Source of the DNA: Geomesophilobacter sediminis
GTDB lineage: Bacteria > Desulfobacterota > Desulfuromonadia > Geobacterales > Geobacteraceae
Direction of reading: 5' to 3'
Length of the DNA stretch: 64,000 bases
Assembly: GCF_016458275.1 (NCBI RefSeq)
Contig: NZ_JAEMHM010000004.1
Location: forward strand, 62,001 to 126,000
The position numbers and the translations under genes are program-made. Below, one piece after another: positions 9,374 through 18,116 of the stretch. How positions within the stretch are numbered: position 1 is the stretch's first letter; each line of letters starts with the position of its first letter. A model generated the notes under the pieces. That model worked only from the letters and a program-made list of their open reading frames with translations, had not been told where the DNA came from and made no database searches.

Positions 9374-10267
9374 TCAGGTAGTGGGCTGGCTCCGGGCGAC
9401 CAGGTAGTAAACGATACCCAGGATCAAGAGCGTCCCCGCCAGAAAGACCTGCGTCTCCAGCGCGTCGTGGCGCAGGGTGGAGATCAGGATCTCCCGGATC
9501 AGCGCCACGATGATCACCCCGATGAAGATGAGGATGTTGAACTTCCCCCCCTTGAGCGTCTTGATCTCGTTATCCATCAACTCGATCATCATCCAAAGGA
9601 TCAGCAGCGACCCCAGCGCCGACAGGATCCCCTTCTCGAAGCTCCCCTGGAAAATGTGCACCAGGTCCCACCCGAACAGCGCCACCACCGACAGGGAAAC
9701 CCCGGTCAGCGCCAACACGAGGATGAGGTTCAGCCCGTAGGTGAACCGTTCCGCCGCCTTGATCAGCGCCGACTCGAGCTTGCGGGACAGGAACACCTTG
9801 CGCAGTTCCTCCTCCTGGTAGGAGGAACTCATGATGTCCAGGTTGATATCGAGGATCTTCTCCACGGCGATCCGGTATTTGCGCCGCTGCTCGATGACCG
9901 GGAAAGTGGCCTGGAGCAGTTCGATGAGACAGCGCCGGATCACGTTCATCGCCGCGTTCACGTAGTGCGCGTTCAAGCCGCACCGGACGTGGGCCTGGCC
10001 GATGTGCTGCAGCCCGTGCAGGTATCCCTGGTCGTAGCGCCCGGAAAACAGGTTGATGAACCACTCCGCGTGGCTCCGCTTGAGCCGGAGCATCGACTTT
10101 TCTTCCCGCAAAAACGCCGCCGTCTCGGGAATGCGCATCAGGTACTCGTAGAACTCGTCCATGATGCGATCGCAGTTGTCACGGGCGATGGGAAGCAACT
10201 CTTTGAGCAGAGCCGCGTCGGTTTCCGAAAAGAAATAATGGTGCTTCACGTCTTCCATCGACAGCAT
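9374..10267 (-). CDS. Globin-coupled sensor with PsiE-type membrane domain
   Basis: This 297-residue protein has an N-terminal protoglobin/globin-coupled-sensor domain (about 1-165). It includes the family block HIGQAHVRCGL, where His93 is the expected haem-proximal ligand. It is followed by four hydrophobic segments (about 180-297) resembling the phosphate-starvation PsiE domain (ALGSLLILWMMIELMDNEI, ALIREILI). This matches the architecture of the transmembrane Geobacter sulfurreducens sensor GsGCS. I moved the start to the ATG at 10267 because GGAGG precedes it; a TTG lies four codons upstream. It should sense O2 or another haem ligand and signal at the membrane; the output is unknown. It is a single-gene unit. 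Confidence 0.88.
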   Translation of the reverse strand: MLSMEDVKHHYFFSETDAALLKELLPIARDNCDRIMDEFYEYLMRIPETAAFLREEKSMLRLKRSHAEWFINLFSGRYDQGYLHGLQHIGQAHVRCGLNAHYVNAAMNVIRRCLIELLQATFPVIEQRRKYRIAVEKILDINLDIMSSSYQEEELRKVFLSRKLESALIKAAERFTYGLNLILVLALTGVSLSVVALFGWDLVHIFQGSFEKGILSALGSLLILWMMIELMDNEIKTLKGGKFNILIFIGVIIVALIREILISTLRHDALETQVFLAGTLLILGIVYYLVARSQPTT

Positions 10268-10415
10268 AAGATCCTCCAAGGTAGCATCAACCTACCTTGT
10301 ACTATACCCGCCTTCCGATCACAATCCCCGTTGCCGTATACACGATATTGCGTAACCGATCCCCGACGGTCGTGTCATTCAGTTTCAAGACGAACAAAGA
10401 GAGTGCCCACCAATG

Positions 10416-10615
10416 CTACTTCAGAAACTCGGCGCTCAAAGGAATCTGGAAATAGTCGCCGCGGCGGGATCTGACTGCCGCGATCATGGCCATGACGAGG
10501 GTGAAGAGCCCAAGGATGCCCAGAAGCGGTCCCATGAAGATCGCGGCAAACCCGGTCACGACGCCCACGACGCTCAAGCCCGAACCGAACGGGGTGAGCT
10601 GCCAGGAAATTTTAA
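10416..10615 (-). pseudogene. 5'-truncated DUF4870-like membrane protein gene
   Basis: On the - strand the last about 65 residues read WQLTPFGSGL, then two hydrophobic stretches, then RRGDYFQIPLSAEFLK. This matches the conserved C-terminal half of DUF4870/TIC20-like proteins, which end in Y-R-YPL-IRFIK. The frame runs upstream straight into the palindromic repeat block at 10616, with no N-terminal half and no plausible start. It appears that repeat insertion or expansion removed the 5' part. Confidence 0.6.
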
Positions 10616-10972
10616 CTGTGGGAGCGCCTTTCCAGGCGCGATCCGCCGAAGGCGGCAACGCCCGCCGTTTACCACCACCGCTTTTCCTCGAAGCGATCAG
10701 CACCGCCCAATCGCGAAGCAGATGCATTCCCCACATAACTGCTGCCAGTACATCTTTAGCTGTGGGAGCGCCTTTCCAGGCGCGATCCGCCGAAGGCGGC
10801 AACTCCCCGCTATTTACCACCACCGCTTTTCCTCGAAGCGATCAGCACCGCCCAATCGCGAAGCAGATGCATTCCCCACATAACTGCGGCCAGTACATCT
10901 TTAGCTGTGGGAGCGCCTTTCCAGGCGCGATCCGCCGAAGGCGGCAACGCCCGGCGATTCACCACCACCGCT
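10616..10972. repeat. Three tandem copies of a 144/145-bp palindromic repeat
   Basis: Copies begin at 10616, 10760 and 10905. Each starts CTGTGGGAGCGCCTTTCC, contains two stems (GCGCC/GGCGC and CCGCC/GGCGG) and continues for about 100 further bases; the third is cut short by the corA 3' end. Copies 1 and 2 also contain about 24 bp resembling the last codons of corA (…CGG TGG TGG stop on the - strand). The unit therefore seems to have picked up a piece of the neighbouring gene end. Confidence 0.9.
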
Positions 10973-12026
10973 TTCTCTTGAAGTACACCACCATCCCGGT
11001 CGCAATCGCCGCCATGACCACCAGCACGACGGGATAGGCATACGGGAGGTCATACTCCGGCATGTTCTTGAAGTTCATCCCGTACCACCCGACGATGAAG
11101 GAGAGCGGCATGAAGATGGTGGCGATGATGGTGAGCACCTTCATCACTTCGTTGAGGCGGTTGCTGGTACTGGAAAGGTAGATGTCGATCATGCCGGAAA
11201 CCGTGTCCCGCAGCGTCTCCAGGGTGTCGAGCACCTGGACCGTGTGGTCGTAGAGGTCACGCAGGTAGATCACGGTGCCGTCCTGGATCAGCTCCGAATC
11301 CCTGCGTTGCAGGCTTCCCACCAGTTCCCGCAACGGCCAGACCACCTTGTGCAGGAAGAGCATCTGGCGGCGGAGCCGGTAGATGCCATGCACCGTGGCT
11401 GGGGCCGGATTCGCGATCAAATCGTCCTCGACATCCTCGATCCGCTCGGAAAGCTGCTCCAGGACCACGAAATAGTTGTCGACCACGACGTCGAGCAGGC
11501 CATGCAGCAGAAAATCGGGTCCGGTGCTGCGCAACCGTGACTTTTCGTTCTTCAGGCGGGTCCGGATCGGGGCAAAGACGTCCCCGTCCAGTCCCTCCTG
11601 AAAGGAGATGAGATAGTCGGCGCCGACGATAAAGCTCACCTGTTCCGAGTGGATCTCCTCCCCGGGCTTTCCCGGCGAGATCATCTTCAGGACCACGTAG
11701 AGGTAATCGCCGTAGTCCTCCACCTTGGGGCGCTGGTCGGTGGCCAGGATATCCTCGAGAACGAGGGGGTGAATCCCGTAACAGGCGCCGAACTCCCGCA
11801 GCACATCCACCTCGGAGACGCCGTCGACGTTGATCCAGGAAACCGTAGGCGACGGTTTTCGGACCAGGCACTTCGCGAGGCTATCCACCTGGCGGTGATC
11901 CAGATGCGAGGCATCGTACTCCGTCACCTCGATCTGTGTGGCTACGGAACGCTCCCGGCCGATATGCATCAACGTTCCCGGGGCCATCCCCGCCTTCTTG
12001 GTACGGCTTCGTTTCGCTGTGGACAT
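10959..12026 (-). CDS. corA: CorA-family Mg2+/Co2+ transporter
   Basis: This 355-residue inner-membrane channel has a large cytosolic N-terminal domain (1-285) and two C-terminal membrane helices. The family signature GMN lies in WYGMNFKNMPEYD just after the first helix, near residue 313, and forms the selectivity mouth. The last residues are FKRKRWW. Its 3' end abuts the third copy of the repeat block. The DUF429-like gene upstream ends 45 bp before its start on the same strand, so the two may be cotranscribed. Confidence 0.93.
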   Translation of the reverse strand: MSTAKRSRTKKAGMAPGTLMHIGRERSVATQIEVTEYDASHLDHRQVDSLAKCLVRKPSPTVSWINVDGVSEVDVLREFGACYGIHPLVLEDILATDQRPKVEDYGDYLYVVLKMISPGKPGEEIHSEQVSFIVGADYLISFQEGLDGDVFAPIRTRLKNEKSRLRSTGPDFLLHGLLDVVVDNYFVVLEQLSERIEDVEDDLIANPAPATVHGIYRLRRQMLFLHKVVWPLRELVGSLQRRDSELIQDGTVIYLRDLYDHTVQVLDTLETLRDTVSGMIDIYLSSTSNRLNEVMKVLTIIATIFMPLSFIVGWYGMNFKNMPEYDLPYAYPVVLVVMAAIATGMVVYFKRKRWW

Positions 12027-12071
12027 GAAGGCTCCGTTTGGTTCGACAGAAATAGATGCCGGGGATGAGGA

Positions 12072-12866
12072 CTACATCACCCCGAGAATCCATCCTTCCA
12101 CCTGGGCGACCCGGTATTCCGCAGGGGAAAGCATCGGCAGCAGGAAACGCTGCAGCGTGCCGGTCCGGTCCGACTCCTGGAGCCAGGCGGCTGCCGAATA
12201 GGCATCGTGCTGGTCCTGGTCGCGCTCCTCGCGGGCAAAGCTGCGGCTCCAGAGGGAGGGATAGACTTCGGCGATGACCGTTCGGTTTTCCGGAATCAGC
12301 CATCCGTCGAAGGGCCAGAAATGAATCCGCCCGGGAAGCTCCCGCCGCAGATACCGCAGCCAGGGAAGCCCGGAATGGGTCGACTTGGCCACCGAGCCGT
12401 GCACGTCGAAATGGAAAACCGACTTCGGCGTCCGGGCCCTTTCCTCGGTCAGCCTGCGCCAGCGGCTGCTTCCCATCCGTGCGGCGCCGTTCCCCACCTC
12501 CCCTTCCCGGATGAAATCGACGTAGGTATTATCTCCGTCGGTCGGCCAGTGTTCCTGAAAGTCGTCGAGAAACGCGGGCCAGTCCGGAGGCAGTTGGTGG
12601 GTCTCAAAGTAGCGCAGCGGAAACGAAAAGCCGTGATCGATACCGACGATGGTCGGAACATCCTCCCGGAGGCGCTCGGCCAGCCACTGCGCAATCCCCT
12701 TGCGGCTCCAATACTTCTTGGGACCGGGCGCTCGGACCTCCACCGGGAGCACGTCCCGCTCCCCCAGGTAGATCCGCAACCCTTTCAGGCTCGAAGTCGG
12801 CGTTTCGGCACCGGAATAATCGATGCCTATGTAGCGGCGAAAAACAGAAAGATCGACATGGGTCAT
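12072..12866 (-). CDS. Conserved hypothetical protein, possible DUF429/RNase H-like fold
   Basis: This is about 264 residues from the ATG at 12866. The frame stays open upstream to 13076, but the conserved-looking part starts with FRRYIGIDYSGAETP. A hydrophobic beta-strand followed by D-x-SGA is the opening seen in DUF429 and related RNase H-like proteins. Further acidic landmarks are IVGIDHGFSFP, VFHFDVHGSVAKSTHSG and the C-terminal QDQHDAYSAAAWL, where Asp residues could form a metal site. The ribosome site is weak, so the start is uncertain. No catalytic function is claimed. It lies upstream of corA on the same strand. Confidence 0.6.
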   Translation of the reverse strand: MTHVDLSVFRRYIGIDYSGAETPTSSLKGLRIYLGERDVLPVEVRAPGPKKYWSRKGIAQWLAERLREDVPTIVGIDHGFSFPLRYFETHQLPPDWPAFLDDFQEHWPTDGDNTYVDFIREGEVGNGAARMGSSRWRRLTEERARTPKSVFHFDVHGSVAKSTHSGLPWLRYLRRELPGRIHFWPFDGWLIPENRTVIAEVYPSLWSRSFAREERDQDQHDAYSAAAWLQESDRTGTLQRFLLPMLSPAEYRVAQVEGWILGVM

Positions 12867-13104
12867 GAGCTGGTCCGAAAGGCACCGCACCTGCACCTCA
12901 ACAAGGATGGACCGGAAGGACAGGTGGCGTACCCAAAACGATGATGAATGATCGGCGTCAGGGTACTTAATATCCGATGGCACGACAAGAAAAAAGCCCG
13001 CCTGGAAATCCTGGCCATCGGCTATATCCCCGTTAAGACTTCTCCCGCTTGCATTTCGGCAATTGTGCCGTATCATTTCCCGAAAATTTTAGGTAGGAGG
13101 AACA

Positions 13105-13608
13105 ATGCCGAAGATCACTTTCAAAGGAAACCCGATCACGCTGGTAGGCCCCGAACTTAAGGTAGGCGACGCAGCGCCTGATTTCAACGTCGTGGACAAC
13201 GGACTCGCCCCGGTCAACCTCGCCACGTACCAGGGGAAGATCAAGATCATCAGCGCGGTCCCCTCGCTGGACACCCCGGTCTGCGACACGGAGACCCGCC
13301 GCTTCAACCAGGAAGCCGCCCAATTGCCGGGTGAGGTCGTGGTTTTGACCATCAGCCAGGATCTCCCCTTTGCCCAGAAGAGATGGTGCGGCGCGGCCGG
13401 CATCGAAAAGGTCATCACCCTCTCCGACTACCGGGACCGTTCCTTCGGCAAAGCCTACGGTGTGCTGATCGACGAGCTCAAGCTCCTTTCCCGCTCCATC
13501 TTCGTCATCGACCGAAACAACACCATCCGCTACATCCAGCACGTGCCGGAGGTGACCCAGGAGCCGGACTATGCCGCGGTCATTGCCGCGGCGCGCCAGC
13601 TTCTCTAA
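13105..13608 (+). CDS. tpx: Thiol peroxidase (Tpx, atypical 2-Cys peroxiredoxin)
   Basis: This 167-residue peroxiredoxin reduces H2O2 and small hydroperoxides using thioredoxin. The peroxidatic Cys60 lies in SLDTPVCDTETRRF and the resolving Cys95 in FAQKRWCGAAGI. This is the same spacing as Escherichia coli Tpx (61/95), and the length is typical. A strong ribosome site (GTAGGAGGAACA) precedes the ATG and a perfect terminator follows, so it is a single-gene unit. In an anaerobe it probably serves as a defence against transient oxygen. Confidence 0.96.
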   Translation: MPKITFKGNPITLVGPELKVGDAAPDFNVVDNGLAPVNLATYQGKIKIISAVPSLDTPVCDTETRRFNQEAAQLPGEVVVLTISQDLPFAQKRWCGAAGIEKVITLSDYRDRSFGKAYGVLIDELKLLSRSIFVIDRNNTIRYIQHVPEVTQEPDYAAVIAAARQLL

Positions 13609-13646
13609 GGCGTTCCGGTAAGGCGGAATACCGCACTCCATACATC

Positions 13647-13686
13647 AAGCCGCGCTGCCAAGAGAAACTGGCAGCGCGGCTTTTTC
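13647..13686 (+). terminator. Rho-independent terminator after tpx
   Basis: A perfect 13-bp stem (AGCCGCGCTGCCA/TGGCAGCGCGGCT) with a 7-base loop is followed by TTTTTC. Confidence 0.93.
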
Positions 13687-13782
13687 ATTCCCGTTGGCCC
13701 AGTCGCGCCTGATAAAGGTGCGCAGGCCCCGGCCGGCGCCGCAAGGGCAACAGATCCGCACCACCAGGACAAGGAGGCGATC

Positions 13783-14661
13783 ATGAAGGTAGCGTTTCTC
13801 GGATTGGGCAACATGGGCTCGGCCATTGCCCCGCATCTCATCGAGGCGGGACACCAACTTGCCGTCTACAACCGCACCCGCAGCAAGGCCGAACAACTGG
13901 AAGCAGCAGGAGCCCGCATCGCCTCGACTCCGGGCGATGCGGCCGGCGACGTCGACGTGGTCATCACCATGCTTGCCGATGATCATGCCCTGGAGGAGGT
14001 AGTCTATGCCGAGGGGGGCGTTCTCGACGCCCTCCCCCGTGATGCCGTCCACGTCTCCATGAGCACGATCAGCGTGTCGCTGTCGCGACGGCTCGCGGAT
14101 TCGCATCGGGAACGGGGCCAACGGTATGTGGCCGCACCGGTTTTCGGGCGCCCCGAGGCTGCGGCGGCCGCAAAACTTTTCGTCGTAGCGGGCGGGCCCG
14201 CAGCTGATATCGAACGGTGCCGCCCGCTCTTTGACGCGATCGGTCAAAAAACGTTCGTCATCGGAGACGATGCCCCGTCGGCAAACGTGGTCAAGCTCAC
14301 CGGTAACTTCCTGATCACCACGGTGATCGAAGCACTCGCGGAAGCGACGGCGCTGGTGAGGAAATCGGGAGTGAATCCGGACGCCTTTCTGGAGATTCTC
14401 ACCGGATCGCTTTTTACCGCTCCCGTCTACCGGACCTACGGCCAGATGGTTGCCGCGGATCGCTTCGAGCCGGTCGGCTTCCGGATGCCTTTGGGGCTCA
14501 AAGACAACCGATTGCTGCTGGCGGCGGCGGAGGAAGCCTCGGTCCCCATGCCGATGGCAAACCTGGTGCACGACCGTTTCGTCACCGCCCTCGCCCAAGG
14601 GATGACCGATGCGGACTGGGCCGCGATCGCCCGAATCTCCTTTAAAAATGCGGGGCTATGA
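13783..14661 (+). CDS. NAD(P)-dependent beta-hydroxyacid dehydrogenase-family oxidoreductase
   Basis: This 292-residue protein is of the 3-hydroxyisobutyrate dehydrogenase/glyoxylate-succinic semialdehyde reductase family. The N-terminal Rossmann motif is FLGLGNMGSAI (residues 5-15). The substrate-binding block DAVHVSMSTIS replaces the usual D-x-STVSP, and the catalytic Lys is in NVVKLTGNF near 171. The helical C-terminal domain carries the LKDNRLLL motif. The substrate could be a beta-hydroxyacid or a semialdehyde; the sequence does not decide. It is a single gene with AAGGAGGCGATC before the ATG. Confidence 0.88.
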   Translation: MKVAFLGLGNMGSAIAPHLIEAGHQLAVYNRTRSKAEQLEAAGARIASTPGDAAGDVDVVITMLADDHALEEVVYAEGGVLDALPRDAVHVSMSTISVSLSRRLADSHRERGQRYVAAPVFGRPEAAAAAKLFVVAGGPAADIERCRPLFDAIGQKTFVIGDDAPSANVVKLTGNFLITTVIEALAEATALVRKSGVNPDAFLEILTGSLFTAPVYRTYGQMVAADRFEPVGFRMPLGLKDNRLLLAAAEEASVPMPMANLVHDRFVTALAQGMTDADWAAIARISFKNAGL

Positions 14662-14727
14662 CGCTCCGGCGAGCGGCCCGCCCTCAATGTGAACGGGCAC
14701 TGCTTAACTATGACAAATTAATTTTTG

Positions 14728-14755
14728 TTGCATTATCAACAAAACCTGTTATCTT
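14728..14755 (+). promoter_or_regulatory. Candidate promoter of the cold-shock gene
   Basis: TTGCAT (14728-14733) and TATCTT (14750-14755) are 16 bases apart, with a TG just before the -10 element. An 8-bp inverted repeat (TTTTGTTG at 14723-14730, CAACAAAA at 14737-14744) overlaps the -35 region and could be an operator. The expected leader before the ATG at 14816 is about 55 bases. Confidence 0.5.
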
Positions 14756-14815
14756 CATCCCTGCCGGAGTCAAACAGTAGATATCATCACAACACGCACG
14801 GGGAGGAAGCAGGAA

Positions 14816-15016
14816 ATGACGACAGGAACAGTGAAATGGTTCAACGATGCCAAGGGTTTTGGTTTTCTTCAACAGGAGGGTGGTGAGGACGTCTTCTGTC
14901 ACTTCTCGGCCATCAACGGTTCAGGGTTTAAGAGCTTGAGCGAAGGCGACACCGTTTCGTTCGAGATCATCAACGGACCCAAAGGGCTGCAGGCGGCTAA
15001 CGTCACCAAGTTATAG
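14816..15016 (+). CDS. Cold-shock domain protein (CspA family)
   Basis: This 66-residue single-stranded nucleic-acid-binding protein is one OB fold. The RNP1-like motif is KGFGFLQQ (residues 13-20) and the RNP2-like motif is DVFCHFSAI (25-33). It begins [15 protein letters not shown], as most CspA proteins do. It should act as an RNA chaperone or transcription anti-terminator. It has its own promoter and a perfect downstream terminator. Whether it is cold-inducible cannot be read from sequence. Confidence 0.95.
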   Translation: MTTGTVKWFNDAKGFGFLQQEGGEDVFCHFSAINGSGFKSLSEGDTVSFEIINGPKGLQAANVTKL

Positions 15017-15040
15017 CAGAAGGGACATACCCCATAGCCG

Positions 15041-15075
15041 AAAACCCCGGAGCTGGAACAGCGACCGGGGTTTTT
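15041..15075 (+). terminator. Terminator of cold-shock gene
   Basis: The stem AAAACCCCGG...CCGGGGTTTT with a 14-base loop runs into TTTTTCTTTT. Confidence 0.9.
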
Positions 15076-15169
15076 CTTTTGGTGCCGGCGAGGATTTACT
15101 CAAGCCCGGACCGTGTGCGACCGATAATGAAATACAGAGCATGAATCAACGCACACAAGGGAGGGCAAC

Positions 15170-15409
15170 ATGAACTGTTGGGAGTTCACCAGGTGCGGTC
15201 GTGAGGAAGGCGGAGCTAAGGTAGAGGAGTTGGGAACCTGCCCGGCCTTTCCCGACCATGGCACCGATTGTTATCGGGTCTCCGGGGCGCTCTGTGGTGA
15301 GGCCGGACGCGGATCATTCGCCGACAAACTCGCCCGCTGTGCCGCCTGTGATTTCTATGCCCTCGCCGAAAAGGAAGGTCCTTTCCTGCTGGTGGTCGGA
15401 CAGCAGTGA
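15170..15409 (+). CDS. Two-CW domain protein, cysteine-rich
   Basis: This 79-residue cytosolic protein begins MNCWEFTRCGRE, the hallmark of the two-CW family common in delta-proteobacteria. Cysteines occur at Cys3, Cys9 and in TCPAF, DCYRV, LCGEA and the ARCAACDFY pair, enough to bind one or two Zn or an Fe-S centre. The function of the family is not established. A good ribosome site (AAGGGAGGGCAAC) and a strong terminator mark it as a single-gene unit. Confidence 0.85.
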   Translation: MNCWEFTRCGREEGGAKVEELGTCPAFPDHGTDCYRVSGALCGEAGRGSFADKLARCAACDFYALAEKEGPFLLVVGQQ

Positions 15410-15431
15410 TACCGATCACCCTTTCGCATCG

Positions 15432-15464
15432 AAAAGCCCCGGGATGCCCCGGGGCTTTTTTTTT
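15432..15464 (+). terminator. Terminator of two-CW gene
   Basis: AAGCCCCGGG pairs with a second GC-rich arm ending GGGGCTT, followed by nine T. It is very strong. Confidence 0.92.
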
Positions 15465-15513
15465 ATCTTTGTTGCATGAGGCCCCTGTATCCCTCGCCCA
15501 CCGGGAGAGGGTC

Positions 15514-15705
15514 GGGGTGAGGGCAGAAGCCAGAAAACTAAAAGCGAACGTCGCAAGCCTATGCCGCACAGGGGACTGGCTCCGCCAGGTGCCTGTCCCC
15601 CTCCCCTCCGGGGTGAGGGCAGAAGCCAGAAAACTAAAAGCAAACGTCGCAAGCCTATGCCCCACAGGGGACTGGCTCCGCCAGGTGCCTGTCCCCCTCC
15701 CCTCC
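15514..15705. repeat. Two tandem 96-bp repeats with a GGGGAC/GTCCCC hairpin
   Basis: Copy 1 (15514-15609) and copy 2 (15610-15705) differ at only a few bases. Each carries GGGGACTGGC, then GCCAG, then CTGTCCCC, which folds into a hairpin. A remnant of the same CACCTGTCCCC motif occurs near 28833-28863. It lies between two convergent genes. Confidence 0.9.
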
Positions 15706-15723
15706 AGGGAGAGTACCTGCGAG

Positions 15724-16713
15724 TTATTCCACCTCGTCGCCGAGATGCCGTCCCGGCACCAGGTAATTTCGCACGTAGTCCGCCACCGAATCCTCGAGCG
15801 GCGTGGTTGTCCCCGAGTACCCGGCGGCGGAGATTTTACCGGCGTCGGCACAGGTGTAGTACTGGTATTTCGGCCGGATCTGTTCCGGCATGTCGATATA
15901 GCTGATGCTCGCCTTTCGCCCCAGGGCGGCGAAGATCGCCTTGCCCAGATCGTTCCAGGAACGGGCTTTGCCGGTGCCGACGTTGAAGATGCCATGGGCG
16001 GCGCGGTTCTCCAGGAAGAACAGGGTCATGTTGACCGCATCCTTCACGTAGACGAAATCACGCAACTGCTCGCCGTCGGCGTAGTCGGGATGGTGCGAGC
16101 GAAAAAGGGTCATCGCCCCCGACGCCGCGATCTGCTCGTACGCCTTGAGCACGACCGAACGCATCTCCCCTTTGTGGTGCTCGTTGGGACCGAACACGTT
16201 GAAGTATTTGAGCCCCACCGCCCGGTCCAAAAGGGCGTTTCGCTGCAGCCAGAGATCGAAGAGCTGCTTGGAGTACCCGTAGGCGTTGAGGGGACGCAAC
16301 TGCGGCAGCGTCGTCTCGTCGTCGCAAAACCCCAGGGCGCCGTCGCCGTAGGTGGCGGCGCTGGAGGCATAGATGAACCGCGCCCCTTTTTGCAGCGCAA
16401 AGTTCGCCAGATGCTTCGAGTACTCGAAGTTGTTGCGGATCAGGTAGCTCGCGTCGCACTCCGTTGTGGAAGAACAGGCCCCGAGATGAATGACCGCCTC
16501 GACCGGCTCGGAGCCGAGGGGACCGCGCAGCGCCGCCAGGAAGTCGTCCTTTTCCAGGTAATCCCTAAAGCGCAACGGGGCGAGGTTGCGCCACTTCTCC
16601 GTCTCGCCCAGGTGATCGACGATGACGACGTCCTCCCTCCCTTGCCGGTTCAGTTGCCAGACCACGGCGCTGCCGATCAGACCGGCACCGCCGGTAACGA
16701 TAATCATGGGCAT
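15724..16713 (-). CDS. hldD: ADP-L-glycero-D-manno-heptose-6-epimerase
   Basis: This 329-residue SDR enzyme converts ADP-D-glycero- to ADP-L-glycero-manno-heptose for the lipopolysaccharide inner core. It has the Rossmann motif VTGGAGLIGSA (6-16), HLGACSSTTE, the catalytic Tyr/Lys in NAYGYSKQLFD and the family-specific KYFNVFGPNEHHKGEMRSV. Length and motif order are typical of HldD/RfaD. No other heptose genes are adjacent. Its 3' end faces the two-CW gene across the 96-bp repeats. Confidence 0.95.
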   Translation of the reverse strand: MPMIIVTGGAGLIGSAVVWQLNRQGREDVVIVDHLGETEKWRNLAPLRFRDYLEKDDFLAALRGPLGSEPVEAVIHLGACSSTTECDASYLIRNNFEYSKHLANFALQKGARFIYASSAATYGDGALGFCDDETTLPQLRPLNAYGYSKQLFDLWLQRNALLDRAVGLKYFNVFGPNEHHKGEMRSVVLKAYEQIAASGAMTLFRSHHPDYADGEQLRDFVYVKDAVNMTLFFLENRAAHGIFNVGTGKARSWNDLGKAIFAALGRKASISYIDMPEQIRPKYQYYTCADAGKISAAGYSGTTTPLEDSVADYVRNYLVPGRHLGDEVE

Positions 16714-16787
16714 CCTCCCTTAGAAAATAACCGGGGCAAGGTACCACGAAATCACGACCGGCGCCACCGGCAAAGCCCGGCGCCCCG

Positions 16788-17849
16788 CTAGGCCGTCTCG
16801 AAATAGATGATCCGAACCACCTTTTCGAAGTACGGCACCAGCTCGGGATCGTACAGGGTGCCCGCGTGGGCGCGGATCACGTTCAAGGCGTATTCCGACT
16901 TGGTGGAATCGATGGAGCTCACCGCCTGTTCGATGCCGTCGGCAATGGCGATCAGCCGGGCGCCGACCGGGATACCCTCCCCTTTCAGCCCGTCCGGAAA
17001 GCCGGAACCGTCGAATGCCTCGTGGTGCCACCGGATCATCTCCCCGATGTCGCTAAGTTCCGGCAGCGACTGGAGGAGTTGTTGTCCTTTCACCGGGTGC
17101 TTTCTCTGCTCCGCGCCGTCCGAGTGGTCCATCTGCTCGCGGAATGCCGATTCCAGGTCCATCTTGCCGACGTCGTGCAGCAGCCCGGCGAGACGAACCT
17201 TCGCGACCATGTCGGCCCCGAGGTTCATCTTTCGCGCCGCGTCGCCGGCGATCTCGCTCACCATCCGGGCATGCACCCCGAACCCTCCCCCCATGAACTC
17301 CAAAATCCCCGAAACCACCTCGATCAGCTGGTGATATCCGCTCAACCGCGGTACCCGCTCGTCCGAGGCCATGAGGGCCTGACTGGTCTCCCGGATCATC
17401 GCGACGCTGTGCAGCAGGCGCTCCTTGAGATTGTGATTCCATTCCACCAGTTGTTTCTGGGCCTGCTTGAGTTCGAGGTGTCTTTTCACCCGCGCGAGCA
17501 CCACGGGCACCGATACCGGCTTGGTGATGTAGTCCACCGCGCCGGCTTCGAACCCCTTGGCCTCGCAGGCCGCCTCGTCTACTCCGGTGAGAAACAGGAC
17601 CGGGATATCCCGGGTCCGTTCGTCCTCCTTGAGCAGGCGGCAGACTTCGTACCCGTTCATATCCGGCATCATGACGTCGAGCAGGATCAGGTCGACCGGC
17701 GCGTTGCGCGCGGTTTCCAGGGCGTCCTTCCCCTTGTTGACGCTGGTTACCGAATACTCCCCTTTCAATATTTCCTTGAACAGATCGATGCTCGATTGAG
17801 CATCGTCCACGACCAGAATCGTGCCGCGTTTTTCACCGGTCTCGACCAT
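16788..17849 (-). CDS. Response regulator with HD-GYP phosphodiesterase domain
   Basis: This 353-residue protein starts at the ATG at 17849, with AAAGGAGACGGGC just upstream; the frame extends to 17945 without a ribosome site. An N-terminal receiver (10-130) has the Asp in LILLDVMMPDMNG. After a short helical linker comes an HD-GYP domain: GLLHDVGKMDL, HPVKGQQLL and WHHEAFDGSGFPDGLKG. The signature is GFP rather than GYP, a common variant. The metal-binding residues are present, so c-di-GMP hydrolysis is likely, controlled by phosphorylation. No kinase is adjacent. Confidence 0.92.
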   Translation of the reverse strand: MVETGEKRGTILVVDDAQSSIDLFKEILKGEYSVTSVNKGKDALETARNAPVDLILLDVMMPDMNGYEVCRLLKEDERTRDIPVLFLTGVDEAACEAKGFEAGAVDYITKPVSVPVVLARVKRHLELKQAQKQLVEWNHNLKERLLHSVAMIRETSQALMASDERVPRLSGYHQLIEVVSGILEFMGGGFGVHARMVSEIAGDAARKMNLGADMVAKVRLAGLLHDVGKMDLESAFREQMDHSDGAEQRKHPVKGQQLLQSLPELSDIGEMIRWHHEAFDGSGFPDGLKGEGIPVGARLIAIADGIEQAVSSIDSTKSEYALNVIRAHAGTLYDPELVPYFEKVVRIIYFETA

Positions 17850-18116
17850 GCCCGTCTCCTTTTGATTGCACTGCGCCAGGGGCGCCTCATTAAGCAAAAC
17901 GCTCGATCCCGAAGCCGGGGGCGAGCTGCACCGGTGATAAGCCACCTGACGAAACCTTAAAACAGGATACGTGCCAAAACGGGGGCGCGCGAAAAAGGGT
18001 AACGGCGAGGCCAGGTTATCTCGGGAGGATCGCGGGGGGATCGGGTGGAAAGGGTGCGAAAAAAGGTAATCTGCGGTGGTTGTTAGACAACAGAGGTGTG
18101 CGTCGGCGTTACGCGG

